Origin: an uncultured Prevotella sp.
Lineage (GTDB): Bacteria; Bacteroidota; Bacteroidia; Bacteroidales; Bacteroidaceae
NCBI GenBank assembly: GCA_900553465.1
Contig: USDT01000020.1
Location: 1-50,633 of the forward strand
Reading direction: 5' to 3'
DNA length: 50,633 nt
This document shows, piece by piece, positions 1-8,565 of the stretch (position 1 is the first letter of the stretch; each line of letters begins with the position of its first letter). Under the pieces are notes generated by a model that had not been told where the DNA came from, did no database searches, and saw nothing but the letters and a program-made list of their open reading frames with translations. Made by a program: the position numbers and the translations under genes.

Positions 1-114
1 AATCACGATGCTTCGAATACGAATGCGAATGTCGGCTCGCGTCTGGCCTTCCGCGGCAAAATCGTTCGGGCGGCAAACGTCGCAACGTATAAGGCGCTTG
101 TCGAGGTAGCGTAA
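1..114 (+). CDS. C-terminal end of a probable DGR variable protein (partial)
   Basis: The frame is open from base 1 to a TAA at 112-114 and encodes 37 residues. It starts NHDASNTNANVGSRLAFRG, and the VGSRLAFRG stretch resembles the end of C-type-lectin/FGE-fold proteins that diversity-generating retroelements (DGRs) mutate. The codons are asparagine-rich (AAT, CAC, GAT, then AAT ACG AAT GCG AAT). CAC and GAT are what A-to-C and A-to-G changes at AAY template codons would give, which fits adenine-specific mutagenic homing. No reverse transcriptase or template repeat lies in the window, so they would have to be upstream. The DGR assignment is inference from motif memory; a plain C-type-lectin-fold protein is the alternative. 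Confidence 0.42.
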   Translation, partial: NHDASNTNANVGSRLAFRGKIVRAANVATYKALVEVA

Positions 115-155
115 GCGTAAAGCGTCAAAGCGGGAGCGAAGCGACAAAACGAAAG

Positions 156-192
156 AACGGCGTTGGAATGGTTTTCCAACGCCGTTTTAGTA
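156..192 (+). terminator. Strong 13-bp hairpin after the variable-protein end
   Basis: Arms 156-168 (AACGGCGTTGGAA) and 174-186 are perfectly complementary around a 5-nt loop, and a short T run follows. It can act as an intrinsic terminator for the gene ending at 114. In DGRs a hairpin downstream of the variable repeat also promotes homing, which would fit this place. Confidence 0.6.
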
Positions 193-202
193 AAGGCTTA
201 AA

Positions 203-229
203 ACCGGCGTAAGCCGGTCGAAAATTTTT
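203..229 (+). terminator. Second small hairpin with T-rich tail
   Basis: ACCGGC (203-208) pairs with GCCGGT (213-218) around a GTAA loop, followed by an A/T run ending in five T. It may back up the hairpin just upstream. Confidence 0.4.
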
Positions 230-237
230 CAGAAAAA

Positions 238-294
238 GAACATTTCGTTTTGTTGTAGGGAACATTTCGTTCCAAAACGCGCGAACATTTCGTT
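238..294 (+). repeat. Three 12-bp direct repeats GAACATTTCGTT
   Basis: Identical copies lie at 238-249, 260-271 and 283-294, with 22- and 23-bp periods (about two helical turns). They sit directly before the point where receptor-like coding sequence begins (about 300). Repeats of this kind could mark the end of a mobile element or a recombinase/protein binding array. Confidence 0.6.
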
Positions 295-302
295 TTGCGG
301 AT

Positions 303-1946
303 TATACTTGGGACGGCTTTGAGGATTTTAAGAAAATTCTCTCCACACCGGTGCTCGACGACAACCTTCGTGCCCGCCTTATAAATCGTCAGATAAAAAA
401 CCGTTATTATGACGACAAGCGCTGGTCTGCCAATCTAGCCACAAGTATGATGCTGCGCATGCCTCATAACAGTGACTACTTGTATATCAACGTAAACGGT
501 TCGATGTTCGGTTCCGACATGCGTGATTTCACACATCAGCGTATAGACTATTTTTCAGGAACCGGTTCGACTGACTTTATAAACCGTTATAATGATGTCA
601 CGCCCTCACGTGGTTATAGAATTAAATTCATAGGTAGTTATGGTTTTGTCTTTTCAGAAAATTTAATGATTAATTTCGACTACAACATGAGTGCCGGACG
701 TGACAAGTCCATAAACAAACTCTACCATCTTGAGACTCTCGACGGTTGGGGGCTGGACACTGAGCATCCTATAGGTGCGCTGCCTTCGGTCACAGAGTAT
801 CTGCCGACACTTGACGGAAAGAACAGCTACAATTCGGTGGAAAGCGATAACAGGCATTCCGTCGGAGTGAATGCAAATATAGAATTGTTGCGTGACGACA
901 AGCTGTCCATGCAGTTAATACCGGGATTGACACTTGATATATTGAACGAGAAACTCGATTATCGTCGCGCCCGTATAGATACAGCTTTCAGTCGCACCAC
1001 ATTGATGTTGAAACCTTTATTGGAATTGCATCTTAGGACAAAGGATTTTCAGCAGGGTGGAGCTTTAAAATACAGCATGGACTGCAGCACCCCCAACATG
1101 CTCTATTCTCTTAACTTCGTTGATGACTCCGACCCTATGACGACCGTAAACTATGGCAACAGGAATCTGAAGAACAGACGCACCCACACCATCAGTCTCG
1201 ACTATAACGACAGAAAGCACACCATAAAGATATCTCCGATTGTTACATTCAACATAAGCGAGAACGATGTGGCCATGGGTTATGTGTACGACCGCAGCAC
1301 GGGCCGCCGAACATACTCCTACTACAATGTGGACGGCAACTGGAATCTTTCCGCCAGATTCAACATGAACGGTCCGCTGGACAAGAAGAAACGTCTGTAT
1401 TTCAACTCCGCCACGTCGTGGAACTACTACAACAGTGTCGATATGATAGGTGACGATCTTGCCTCCGCTCCGGTGAAAAGCACCGTCAAGAGCTCTGTGC
1501 TCTCAGAGACTCTCAATCTTGACTATACGCTGGGCAAGCACAGCATAGGCTTCAGAGGCTCGGTGTCATGGTTGAATACGGAGGGCGACCGCGACAATTT
1601 TGTACCTATCAACGCATACGACTTCAACTATGGCGTTTACGGTTATCTTCAGCTTCCGTTCGGTTTCAAGCTCGACACCGATCTGACCATGTACAGCCGC
1701 CGCGGCTATGAGGACACTTCGATGAACGACGACAACTTCGTGTGGAACGCCCGTCTGACCCGTTCTTTGCTGAAAGGCAAGCTCACTCTGCGTGCCGATG
1801 CCTTCGACATACTCCACCAGTTGAAGAAAGTGGAGAGCAGCATCAACACCCAGGGACGCGTGGAACGCTATTACAACACTCCGCCGCGCTATGTGCTCAT
1901 ACACGCAATCTACCGTTTCAATGTGTTCCCTAAGAAAAAGATGTAG
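303..1946 (+). pseudogene. TonB-dependent receptor, beta-barrel part, 5'-truncated
   Basis: The protein reads as the C-terminal outer-membrane barrel of a TonB-dependent receptor: alternating aromatic/polar strands throughout and a final strand ending YRFNVFPKKKM. Receptor-like residues (DYTWDGFEDFKKIL) begin at about codon 303, upstream of the first possible start (GTG 351). The frame runs back only to a TAA at 210-212 and is filled there by the direct-repeat DNA. The N-terminal carboxypeptidase-like, plug and first-barrel regions are missing, so the gene was cut at about 300 by insertion, rearrangement or a chimeric assembly. As it stands it has no signal peptide and is unlikely to make a working receptor. 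Substrate unknown. Confidence 0.7.
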
Positions 1947-2032
1947 ACCAATATAATACAATTATGCTGACGTTGGCTGTATTGCAGCTTCCTTAGCATC
2001 AGAGTCAGAAAAATGATTAAGGGATTGATGCA

Positions 2033-2062
2033 GCCCGTTCCGTTTGTGGAACGGGCTTTTCT
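2033..2062 (+). terminator. Intrinsic terminator after the receptor fragment
   Basis: GCCCGTTCC (2033-2041) and GGAACGGGC (2048-2056) pair perfectly around GTTTGT and are followed by TTTTCT. Confidence 0.8.
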
Positions 2063-2643
2063 AATTTCTCTATTCTCTGTTTTCCTCATGGCGTGTTGTG
2101 CGGAATGATATTCCCCGCAACTGTTCATGCAGAAGTGGAGACATGATTGTTATGTTGTGAAGTGTACGGTAGTCCTGAGAGATTGTGTGGTGACAGCCGT
2201 GTCGGACGGTTGTGGCTGAATGAGCATGATGCGAAGGAAATGCAGGGAATGAGGTGTTAAAAAAGGATAATATGTGCTTATGTGCGATATAAAGCCGTAC
2301 CTTTGCACCGACCATACTGCGCGACGCCCGTTCGATGACGGAGCGTGTCTGTTGCCGGCATGTTGCCGGGAGAGAGCGCGGAGCATGGGTCCGTATGAGT
2401 TGTTTGAGTGATGATGTGCGGTGTGTCCGGCTTTCATCCGTAGTATTGAAAGCGTTTCATCTGCAGTCATCGGGCAATGGCATCTGCCTTTAACCGCCGT
2501 TTTTTAGTGAAACGTGCTGATGATACCTGTTGTGGCGATAGCAAGGCTATTGTCGGTAAGATGTGTTGTGGCGGTTAAGAAAAAGATGTCTGAACGATAG
2601 TGATATTATAATTTGTAATCAGTTAAAATCTTTATATTTTTCT
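2063..2643 (+). other. Gap before crcB with one promoter-like site
   Basis: No convincing gene lies here; short reading frames on both strands have ordinary composition and no recognisable domain. A TAnnTTTG match (TACCTTTG, 2298-2305) could start a transcript near 2312 running about 330 nt to crcB. That stretch contains a GC-rich segment around 2345-2375 with paired GCCGG motifs. A 52-codon frame from ATG 2335 is too unremarkable to call. Confidence 0.4.
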
Positions 2644-3021
2644 ATGTTAAGAGTAATTCTGTTTATAGGTGCGGGAAGTTTCGTCGGCGGAGTGGCCAGA
2701 TATCTTCTGTCGCACGTAGTGCAGACCAACGTCGCTTCGGGTTTCCCATGGGGGACGATGGTTGTCAATGTTCTCGGCTGTTTCTTCATAGGCCTGCTCT
2801 ACGGCCTGTTTGAGCGTGGAAGTATTATGAACAGCGATCTGCGCATGTTCCTTACTACCGGCTTCTGCGGCGGTTTCACCACATTCTCAACATTCATGCA
2901 CGAGAACTACGCGCTGCTTTCAGACGACCGGTTCGCGCAGTGTGCGGCCTATTCGGTGATGAGTTTCGCCATCGGACTGTTCGCAGCATACGCCGGCCAT
3001 TGGGTTGTCAAGGCCGTCTGA
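2644..3021 (+). CDS. crcB: Fluoride ion channel CrcB/Fluc
   Basis: A 125-residue, four-helix membrane protein of normal size for the family, which exports fluoride passively as an antiparallel dimer. Visible signatures are the N-terminal GxxGGxxRY motif, the GTMVVNVLGCFFIG helix with its conserved Asn, and TTGFCGGFTTFSTF, which carries the phenylalanine box and central Na+ site. I chose ATG 2644 over the GTG at 2563: it gives the family length and places the first helix at the N-terminus. It stands alone, after a terminated gene and before a long gap. A fluoride riboswitch was looked for upstream and not found. Confidence 0.93.
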   Translation: MLRVILFIGAGSFVGGVARYLLSHVVQTNVASGFPWGTMVVNVLGCFFIGLLYGLFERGSIMNSDLRMFLTTGFCGGFTTFSTFMHENYALLSDDRFAQCAAYSVMSFAIGLFAAYAGHWVVKAV

Positions 3022-3600
3022 AAGGCTTTGGGCAGTCGTACGGATGTCTTTAAGTTAACCGTCAGTATGCCTGTCTTAGTTCGGCTGTTTTACATTACTT
3101 AACATTTTGCGCCCGATATGGCCTCTGTCATATGTTAAAACGCGGTCCGGTTTTCTCACGTTTTTTTCGTCATTCTGGAGAAATGTGAGAGCGCGAAATG
3201 CCTTATAACGGCTGCGCCCGGTGTCTGTCATGCGACAACATCCGCAAGTCCGTAGTGCGGAAAAGCCTTTTATGCACTACGGAACAGGCATTATTGGGGC
3301 CTGAAACAGTCTGTTTCAGCCCATGATATGGGCTTAATCAGGGTGCATAATGGACTGTTTCGCAGCGCAGAGAATAACGTATTATGTCGCGGTTGAGGTT
3401 AAGCGGCTGATTATCAGGTGAATGGCCGATGTACTTCAAAACTCGAATATTTGCGGGCAAACGTCTTGTCGGTCGGAATTCCGCGTTAAATCGGGCTTAA
3501 TAAATGTTAAATACATCGGGCTGTAACAATCACCTTTTCCATATCCTGTGGTATTTATGGTTTGATTTATGAAATAAAACGAGGATGTGGCTTTGTTATG
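3022..3600 (+). repeat. Intergenic mosaic element, copy A
   Basis: This gap has no gene and contains a diverged copy of the element also seen near 15.4-15.9, 27.2-27.6 and 40.8-41.2 kb. Recognisable modules are back-to-back hairpins at about 3301-3335 (CTGAAAC/GTTTCAG, then GCCCAT/ATGGGC), the GGGCTTAATCAGGGTGCATAA stretch, and TTCAAAACTCGAATATTTGC at 3435. The last corresponds to the 26-bp core of copies B and C. Copy A runs in the same orientation as B. Function unknown. Confidence 0.55.
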
Positions 3601-3644
3601 GCACGATGTCTGTGTTTTTGACATTATATTTCAAAAAACATGTG

Positions 3645-3652
3645 TACCTTTG
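3645..3652 (+). promoter_or_regulatory. -7 promoter element of the T9SS operon
   Basis: TACCTTTG fits the Bacteroidetes TAnnTTTG consensus and would start transcription near 3659, 27 nt before the porP start. A TTTG at 3617-3620 lies upstream, but at 24 bp its spacing is longer than usual. Confidence 0.6.
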
Positions 3653-3685
3653 ACAATAAATGTGCCAAATCGCCGTTATAGGAAC

Positions 3686-4624
3686 GTGTTTAAACGCAAA
3701 TTCATAACATTGGCTTTTCTGACGCTTGCCTCCATCGGAGCGCACGCGCAGTATGACGTGGCGTTCAGTCACTACTTTGACATGGAACCTACGTTCAATG
3801 CGGCGGCTGTGGGCAAGCAGTCGAAGCTGAACATAACGGCGGCCTACGCCATGGACTTCGTGGGCTTTGAGAACAATCCGCAGACCATGTATGCGGCGGC
3901 CGACATGCCTTTCTATTTTCTGAAGGGTCTGCACGGTGCCGGAGTGCAGTTCATGAACGACAAGCTCGGTCTGTTCAGCCACCAGCGTCTGGCCCTGCAG
4001 TATGCCTACAAGCACAAGCTCTTCGGCGGAACCATAAGTGCCGGTCTGAGCGTCGGGCTGCTGAGCGAGAGCTTTGACGGTACGGATCTCGATGCAGGAG
4101 AGGCCGGCGACCCCGCGCTTCCAACCACGAAGGTGGAAGGCAGCGGCTTCGATCTGGGTGTCGGATTGTATTATATGCGCGGTCCGTGGTATGTGGGTGT
4201 TTCGGCCCAACATCTGAATGCGCCGCTCGTGGAGTTGGGCGAGACTAACGAACTGCAGATAGATCCGACATATTATTTGACGGGTGGATACAATATAAAA
4301 CTGCGAAATCCGTTTCTTACAATAAAACCGTCGGTGCTCGTGCGCACGGACGGAGTGGCCTACAGGGCCGACATAACCGGCCGGCTGATATACACCAACG
4401 ACAAGAAAATGATGTATGGCGGTGTGGGCTACAGCCCTACCAACTCGGTGACATTCATGTTCGGCGGTATGGTACACGGTGTGATGCTCGGCTACAGCTA
4501 CGAGTTCTACACCTCGGCCATAAGCCCCGGCAACGGAAGTCATGAGTTGTTTATCGGCTATCAGATGGACCTTAACCTGGTAAAGAAAGGAAAAAACAAA
4601 CATAAAAGTGTGAGAATACTATAG
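3686..4624 (+). CDS. porP: T9SS outer-membrane protein PorP/SprF family
   Basis: 312 residues from GTG 3686, the usual PorP size. This start gives a clean signal peptide (MFKRKFITLAFLTLASIGAHA-Q); an earlier in-frame ATG at 3587 lies before the predicted transcription start and would bury it. The mature part opens QYDVAFSHYFDMEPTFNAA, typical of the PorP/SprF family, and continues as a beta-barrel (IKPSVLVRTDG, GYSYEF, HELFIGYQ). PorP sits in the outer membrane and helps anchor the periplasmic PorK/N ring or cell-surface attachment. It is the first gene of the operon and is followed 5 bp later by gldK. Confidence 0.92.
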   Translation: MFKRKFITLAFLTLASIGAHAQYDVAFSHYFDMEPTFNAAAVGKQSKLNITAAYAMDFVGFENNPQTMYAAADMPFYFLKGLHGAGVQFMNDKLGLFSHQRLALQYAYKHKLFGGTISAGLSVGLLSESFDGTDLDAGEAGDPALPTTKVEGSGFDLGVGLYYMRGPWYVGVSAQHLNAPLVELGETNELQIDPTYYLTGGYNIKLRNPFLTIKPSVLVRTDGVAYRADITGRLIYTNDKKMMYGGVGYSPTNSVTFMFGGMVHGVMLGYSYEFYTSAISPGNGSHELFIGYQMDLNLVKKGKNKHKSVRIL

Positions 4625-4629
4625 AAAAT

Positions 4630-6078
4630 ATGAATAAGAAGAACAACAGTTTGATGGCATTGCTCGCTCCGGTATTCTGCCTTGTGCTCGCCGGATGCTT
4701 CGGCGGACGCATGACGTCGTCGGGACGAGGCGGCGAAGTCGTGGGCGTAAGCGGCAGGGCTTTCACAGAGCCGACCCCTTACGGCATGGTTAAGATAGAC
4801 CGCGGCTACCTGCGCATGGGTCTGGAGAAGGGCGACAGCCTTTGGGGCATGCAGACACCGGTGAGAGACATTTCGGTGGACGGATTCTGGATGGATGAGA
4901 CCGAGGTGTCGAACGCCAAGTACAAGCAGTTTGTGTTGTGGGTGCGCGACAGCATCGTACGCACCCGTCTTGCCGATCCGGCCTACGGTGGCGACGAGAC
5001 CTACATGATAACCGAGGACGAGAACGGCGATCCCGTAACCCCGCACCTCAACTGGAAGAAGCCTATACCGCGCAAACCTACAGAGGATGAGCTGCGCGCC
5101 ATAGAGAGTGTCTATACCACCAATCCGGTGACGGGCGAGAAAATGCTCGACTACAGACAGATGAACTATAAGTATGAGATTTACGATTATACGGCCGCAG
5201 CACTGCGTCGCAACAGGCTCAATCCCGAGGAACGCAACCTCAATACCGACAATACGGTGGATCCGAACGAGGTGGTCATGATATCCAAAGACACCGCCTA
5301 CATCGACGACGAGGGCCGCATCGTGAGAGAGACCATCAACCGCCCGCTCAGCGGACCGTGGGACTTCCTCAATACTTACATCGTAAACATATATCCGGAC
5401 ACGACGTGCTGGGTGAACGACTTCCGCAACTCGGACAACGAGATATACATGCGCAACTACTTCTCAAATCCTGCCTACAACGACTATCCCGTCGTGGGAG
5501 TTACTTGGGAGCAGGCCAACGCCTTCTGTGCGTGGCGTACTGAATATCTGCTCAAGGGTCTCGGACCGGAGGCACGCTTTGTGCAGCGCTACCGTCTGCC
5601 TACAGAAGCCGAGTGGGAATATGCCGCCCGCGGACGTTCGGGTACGGAGTTCCCATGGGAGGACGAGGGCGTGAAGAGCGGTGAGGGCTGTTTCTTCGCC
5701 AACTTCAAACCCGACCGTGGCAACTATACCGAGGACGGCAATCTCATCACAAGCAAGGTGGGCATATATGCTTCAAACAGCAACGGACTCTTCGATATGG
5801 CCGGCAACGTGGCCGAATGGACCAGCACCGTCTATACCGAAGCCGGAGCACAGGCCATGAATGACCTTAACCCGCAGCTCGAATACAACGCTGCGAAGGA
5901 GGATCCCTACAAACTGAAGAAGAAAAGCGTGCGCGGAGGTTCGTGGAAAGATCCCGAATCGTATATCCGCTCGGCATGGCGTACATGGGAATATCAGAAC
6001 CAGCCGCGGTCGTACATAGGATTCCGCTGCGTGCGCAGCCTGGCAAGTACATCAAGTGGAAAACAGAAAAAGAAATAA
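4630..6078 (+). CDS. gldK: T9SS ring lipoprotein GldK/PorK
   Basis: 482 residues. A lipoprotein signal ends in LVLAGC (Cys23), so the protein is anchored in the outer membrane facing the periplasm. The rest is a formylglycine-generating-enzyme-like (SUMF1) fold: DGFWMDETEVSNAKYKQF early, YRLPTEAEWEYAARG in the middle, then MAGNVAEWTS, VRGGSWKDPESYIRSAWR and YIGFRCVRS. In T9SS this protein forms the large periplasmic ring with GldN. The fold is structural here and catalysis is not expected. It sits between porP (5 bp) and gldL (6 bp), which implies one transcript. Confidence 0.95.
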   Translation: MNKKNNSLMALLAPVFCLVLAGCFGGRMTSSGRGGEVVGVSGRAFTEPTPYGMVKIDRGYLRMGLEKGDSLWGMQTPVRDISVDGFWMDETEVSNAKYKQFVLWVRDSIVRTRLADPAYGGDETYMITEDENGDPVTPHLNWKKPIPRKPTEDELRAIESVYTTNPVTGEKMLDYRQMNYKYEIYDYTAAALRRNRLNPEERNLNTDNTVDPNEVVMISKDTAYIDDEGRIVRETINRPLSGPWDFLNTYIVNIYPDTTCWVNDFRNSDNEIYMRNYFSNPAYNDYPVVGVTWEQANAFCAWRTEYLLKGLGPEARFVQRYRLPTEAEWEYAARGRSGTEFPWEDEGVKSGEGCFFANFKPDRGNYTEDGNLITSKVGIYASNSNGLFDMAGNVAEWTSTVYTEAGAQAMNDLNPQLEYNAAKEDPYKLKKKSVRGGSWKDPESYIRSAWRTWEYQNQPRSYIGFRCVRSLASTSSGKQKKK

Positions 6079-6084
6079 ACAGCA

Positions 6085-6909
6085 ATGACTGAATACAGCA
6101 AATACAACATTGTCTATCGTCTGCAGAAATGGATCGACAGCGTTCCGGGGCAGACATTCCTCAACTATGCTTACAGCTGGGGTGCATCAATCGTTATTCT
6201 CGGAACATTGTTCAAACTTACCCACCTGCCCGGTGCCAACATCATGTTGTTCGTGGGTATGGGTACTGAGGTCATAGTGTTCTTCATCTCGGCTTTCGAC
6301 CGTCCGTTCGACAAGACGGCGATAGGCATGGATCTGCCTACGCATGTGGAGGATGAGTACGACGGTGACGGCGAAGAAGACGAGACTGAGGCTGCCGGCA
6401 CTGCGCAATCACCTGCTCAGCCTGCCGTACAGGGTGGAACAATCATCATCGGAACGCCCGGAACGGCATCCCCTGCAGCCGCTGTGGCTGCTCCTGAAAG
6501 TGATGCGGCTGTTGCCGGAGGCATGGCTGGGGCAACCGTCGTGGCCGGCAACTGGATGGCCGGACAGCAGCAGAACGGCGAGGAACTGGCTGTGGCACAG
6601 GGCAACTATATAGAGGAACTGAACAAACTCACGGAGACTCTGCAGAAGGTTTCGGAGCAGAGCGAGCGCCTCACACGCGACAGCGAGGAGATGGAGATGC
6701 TCAACCGTACGCTCACCGGTATATGCCGCGTGTACGAGATGCAGCTTAAGGGTGCCAGCCAGCAGATTGGAACCATCGACCAGATAAACGAACAGAGCCG
6801 CAAGATGGCTCAGCTCATAGAGCAGCTCAACGGCATCTATGCCCGCATGATAGAGGCGATGACCGTCAACATGCGCGCCGCAGCGCCCGACGCCGCTCCA
6901 AAACAGTAA
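6085..6909 (+). CDS. gldL: T9SS inner-membrane motor protein GldL/PorL
   Basis: 274 residues with two membrane helices near the N-terminus (about residues 30-48 and 52-72) and a cytoplasmic remainder. The first carries GASIVILGTLFKLTHLPGAN, the characteristic GldL segment. GldL and GldM form the proton-driven motor that powers type IX secretion. Between about residues 85 and 175 lies an acidic then Ala/Gly/Pro-rich stretch of low complexity. A coiled-coil-like region follows (EELNKLTETLQKVSEQSERL, then INEQSRKMAQLIEQLNGIY). Confidence 0.94.
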   Translation: MTEYSKYNIVYRLQKWIDSVPGQTFLNYAYSWGASIVILGTLFKLTHLPGANIMLFVGMGTEVIVFFISAFDRPFDKTAIGMDLPTHVEDEYDGDGEEDETEAAGTAQSPAQPAVQGGTIIIGTPGTASPAAAVAAPESDAAVAGGMAGATVVAGNWMAGQQQNGEELAVAQGNYIEELNKLTETLQKVSEQSERLTRDSEEMEMLNRTLTGICRVYEMQLKGASQQIGTIDQINEQSRKMAQLIEQLNGIYARMIEAMTVNMRAAAPDAAPKQ

Positions 6910-6972
6910 CCGTGGACCGGTCAGCCCGCAGACGGAAAACACTGCGGGCCATGACATAAAAGTATAACATAA

Positions 6973-8517
6973 ATGGCAATAAAGAAACGACCTGTATCGC
7001 CGCGCCAGAAGATGATCAACCTGATGTATGTCGTCCTCATGGCAATGCTTGCGCTCAACATATCGACTGAGGTACTCAACGGTTTCTCAATCGTTGAGGA
7101 AAGCCTTAACCGCACCACCTCCAACTCGTCGAAGGAGAACGAGGCCATATACCGCAACTTCTCCGAACAGATGAAGGCAAACCCGCAGAAGGTGAAGGAA
7201 TGGTTTGAGAAGGCGACGGCGGTGAAACGTATGAGCGACTCGCTCTACAACTTCGCGCAGGAACTCAAGGTGGAGATTGTGCGCATGGCCGACGGTGCCG
7301 ACGGCGACGTGATGAACATCGTCAACAAGGAGGACCTCGAGGCTGCAAACCAGGTGATGCTAGCACCTGGCACAGGAAAGGGCCGTAAGCTCTACGACGC
7401 GATAAACAGTTTCCGCACACGCATCGTGTCCATGGTGACCGACCCGCGCCAGCGGAGCATCATTGAAAGCAATCTTACTACCCAACTGCCGAAGAATGCC
7501 GTCACAATGGGCAAGAACTGGCAGGAATACATGTTTGAGGACATGCCTGTGGCTGCTGCTGTCACACTGCTCTCCAAGTTGCAGAGCGATGTGCGCTACG
7601 CCGAGGGTGAGGTGCTGCACACGCTTGTATCTAACGTGGACATGAAGGATATACGTGTCAACCAGCTCAACGCATTCGTTATTCCCGAGTCGCGCACAGT
7701 AATAAGTGGCGATGTTTTCTCGGCTCAGATAGTCATGGCGGCTGTCGATACGACGCAGCATCCAGAGGTGTATGTGGGCGGCCGCAAGATAAACGGCAAC
7801 ACTTATCGCTTCACTGCGGGCGGAGTGGGAGAGCATTCGTTCGGAGGATACATCACGATGAAGAACGGCAACGGCGACGTGATACGCCGCGACTTCACGC
7901 AGAAATACACTGTTGTGGGACCGAGTGCCACTGTTTCGGCCGACCTGATGAATGTCCTCTACGCAGGATATGAGAATCCTATCAGCATAAGCATTCCGGG
8001 TGTGCCGCTCAGCAGCGTGTCTGCATCGATGACGGGCGGTTCGTTCCGTTCCATCGGTATGGGACGTTACATAGCACGTCCTACCACAGTGGGACAGGAT
8101 GTGACAATCACTGTGTCGGCCAACCAGAACGGACGTTCGCGCCAGATGGGCAAGTATGTGTTCAAAGTGAGAAAACTGCCCGATCCGACGGCTTATCTCC
8201 AGATAGGCACCGACCGCTTCAGAGAAGGCGGACTGGCAAAGGCTTCGCTTATGGGTGTGAACGAAGTGAAGGCAGCCATCGACGACGGCATCCTCGACAT
8301 ACAGTTCCGTGTGCAGAGTTTCGAGACGGTGTTCTTCGACAATATGGGTAACGCTGTACCGATGGCATCCGACGGAGCGTCGTTCAGCAGCCGTCAGAAG
8401 GAGACCTTCAGAAAGCTTTCTAGAAACAAACGCTTCTATATCTCGCGTGTCACGGCTGTAGGTCCCGACGGTATAACGCGCCGTCTGCCTGGCTCAATGG
8501 AGGTTATCGTGAAATAG
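6973..8517 (+). CDS. gldM: T9SS motor/periplasmic shaft protein GldM/PorM
   Basis: 514 residues, normal GldM length. It opens MAIKKRPVSPRQKMINLMYVV, the conserved cytoplasmic start running into the single membrane helix (about residues 16-35). A helical periplasmic domain and several beta-rich domains follow (for example VIPESRTVISGDVFSAQIVM and GIPG/VPLSSVSASM), and the end reads LPGSMEVIVK. The family forms a dimeric shaft that carries motor rotation across the periplasm to the GldK/N ring. The gap from gldL is 63 bp, the longest so far in the operon, with no terminator seen. Confidence 0.95.
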   Translation: MAIKKRPVSPRQKMINLMYVVLMAMLALNISTEVLNGFSIVEESLNRTTSNSSKENEAIYRNFSEQMKANPQKVKEWFEKATAVKRMSDSLYNFAQELKVEIVRMADGADGDVMNIVNKEDLEAANQVMLAPGTGKGRKLYDAINSFRTRIVSMVTDPRQRSIIESNLTTQLPKNAVTMGKNWQEYMFEDMPVAAAVTLLSKLQSDVRYAEGEVLHTLVSNVDMKDIRVNQLNAFVIPESRTVISGDVFSAQIVMAAVDTTQHPEVYVGGRKINGNTYRFTAGGVGEHSFGGYITMKNGNGDVIRRDFTQKYTVVGPSATVSADLMNVLYAGYENPISISIPGVPLSSVSASMTGGSFRSIGMGRYIARPTTVGQDVTITVSANQNGRSRQMGKYVFKVRKLPDPTAYLQIGTDRFREGGLAKASLMGVNEVKAAIDDGILDIQFRVQSFETVFFDNMGNAVPMASDGASFSSRQKETFRKLSRNKRFYISRVTAVGPDGITRRLPGSMEVIVK

Positions 8518-8565
8518 AACTGACTAAGAATAACAGAAAACGAACATACAACGAGTATATATATT

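Noticed and set aside
2150..2470. 106-codon minus-strand gene between the receptor fragment and crcB
   Set aside because: No promoter, signal or domain, and composition typical of random GC-rich sequence.
2500..2643. Fluoride riboswitch upstream of crcB
   Set aside because: GGCGATAG and GATGTCTGA recall parts of the crcB motif, but the conserved GGNGAUGG start, the pairing order and the pseudoknot could not be laid out.
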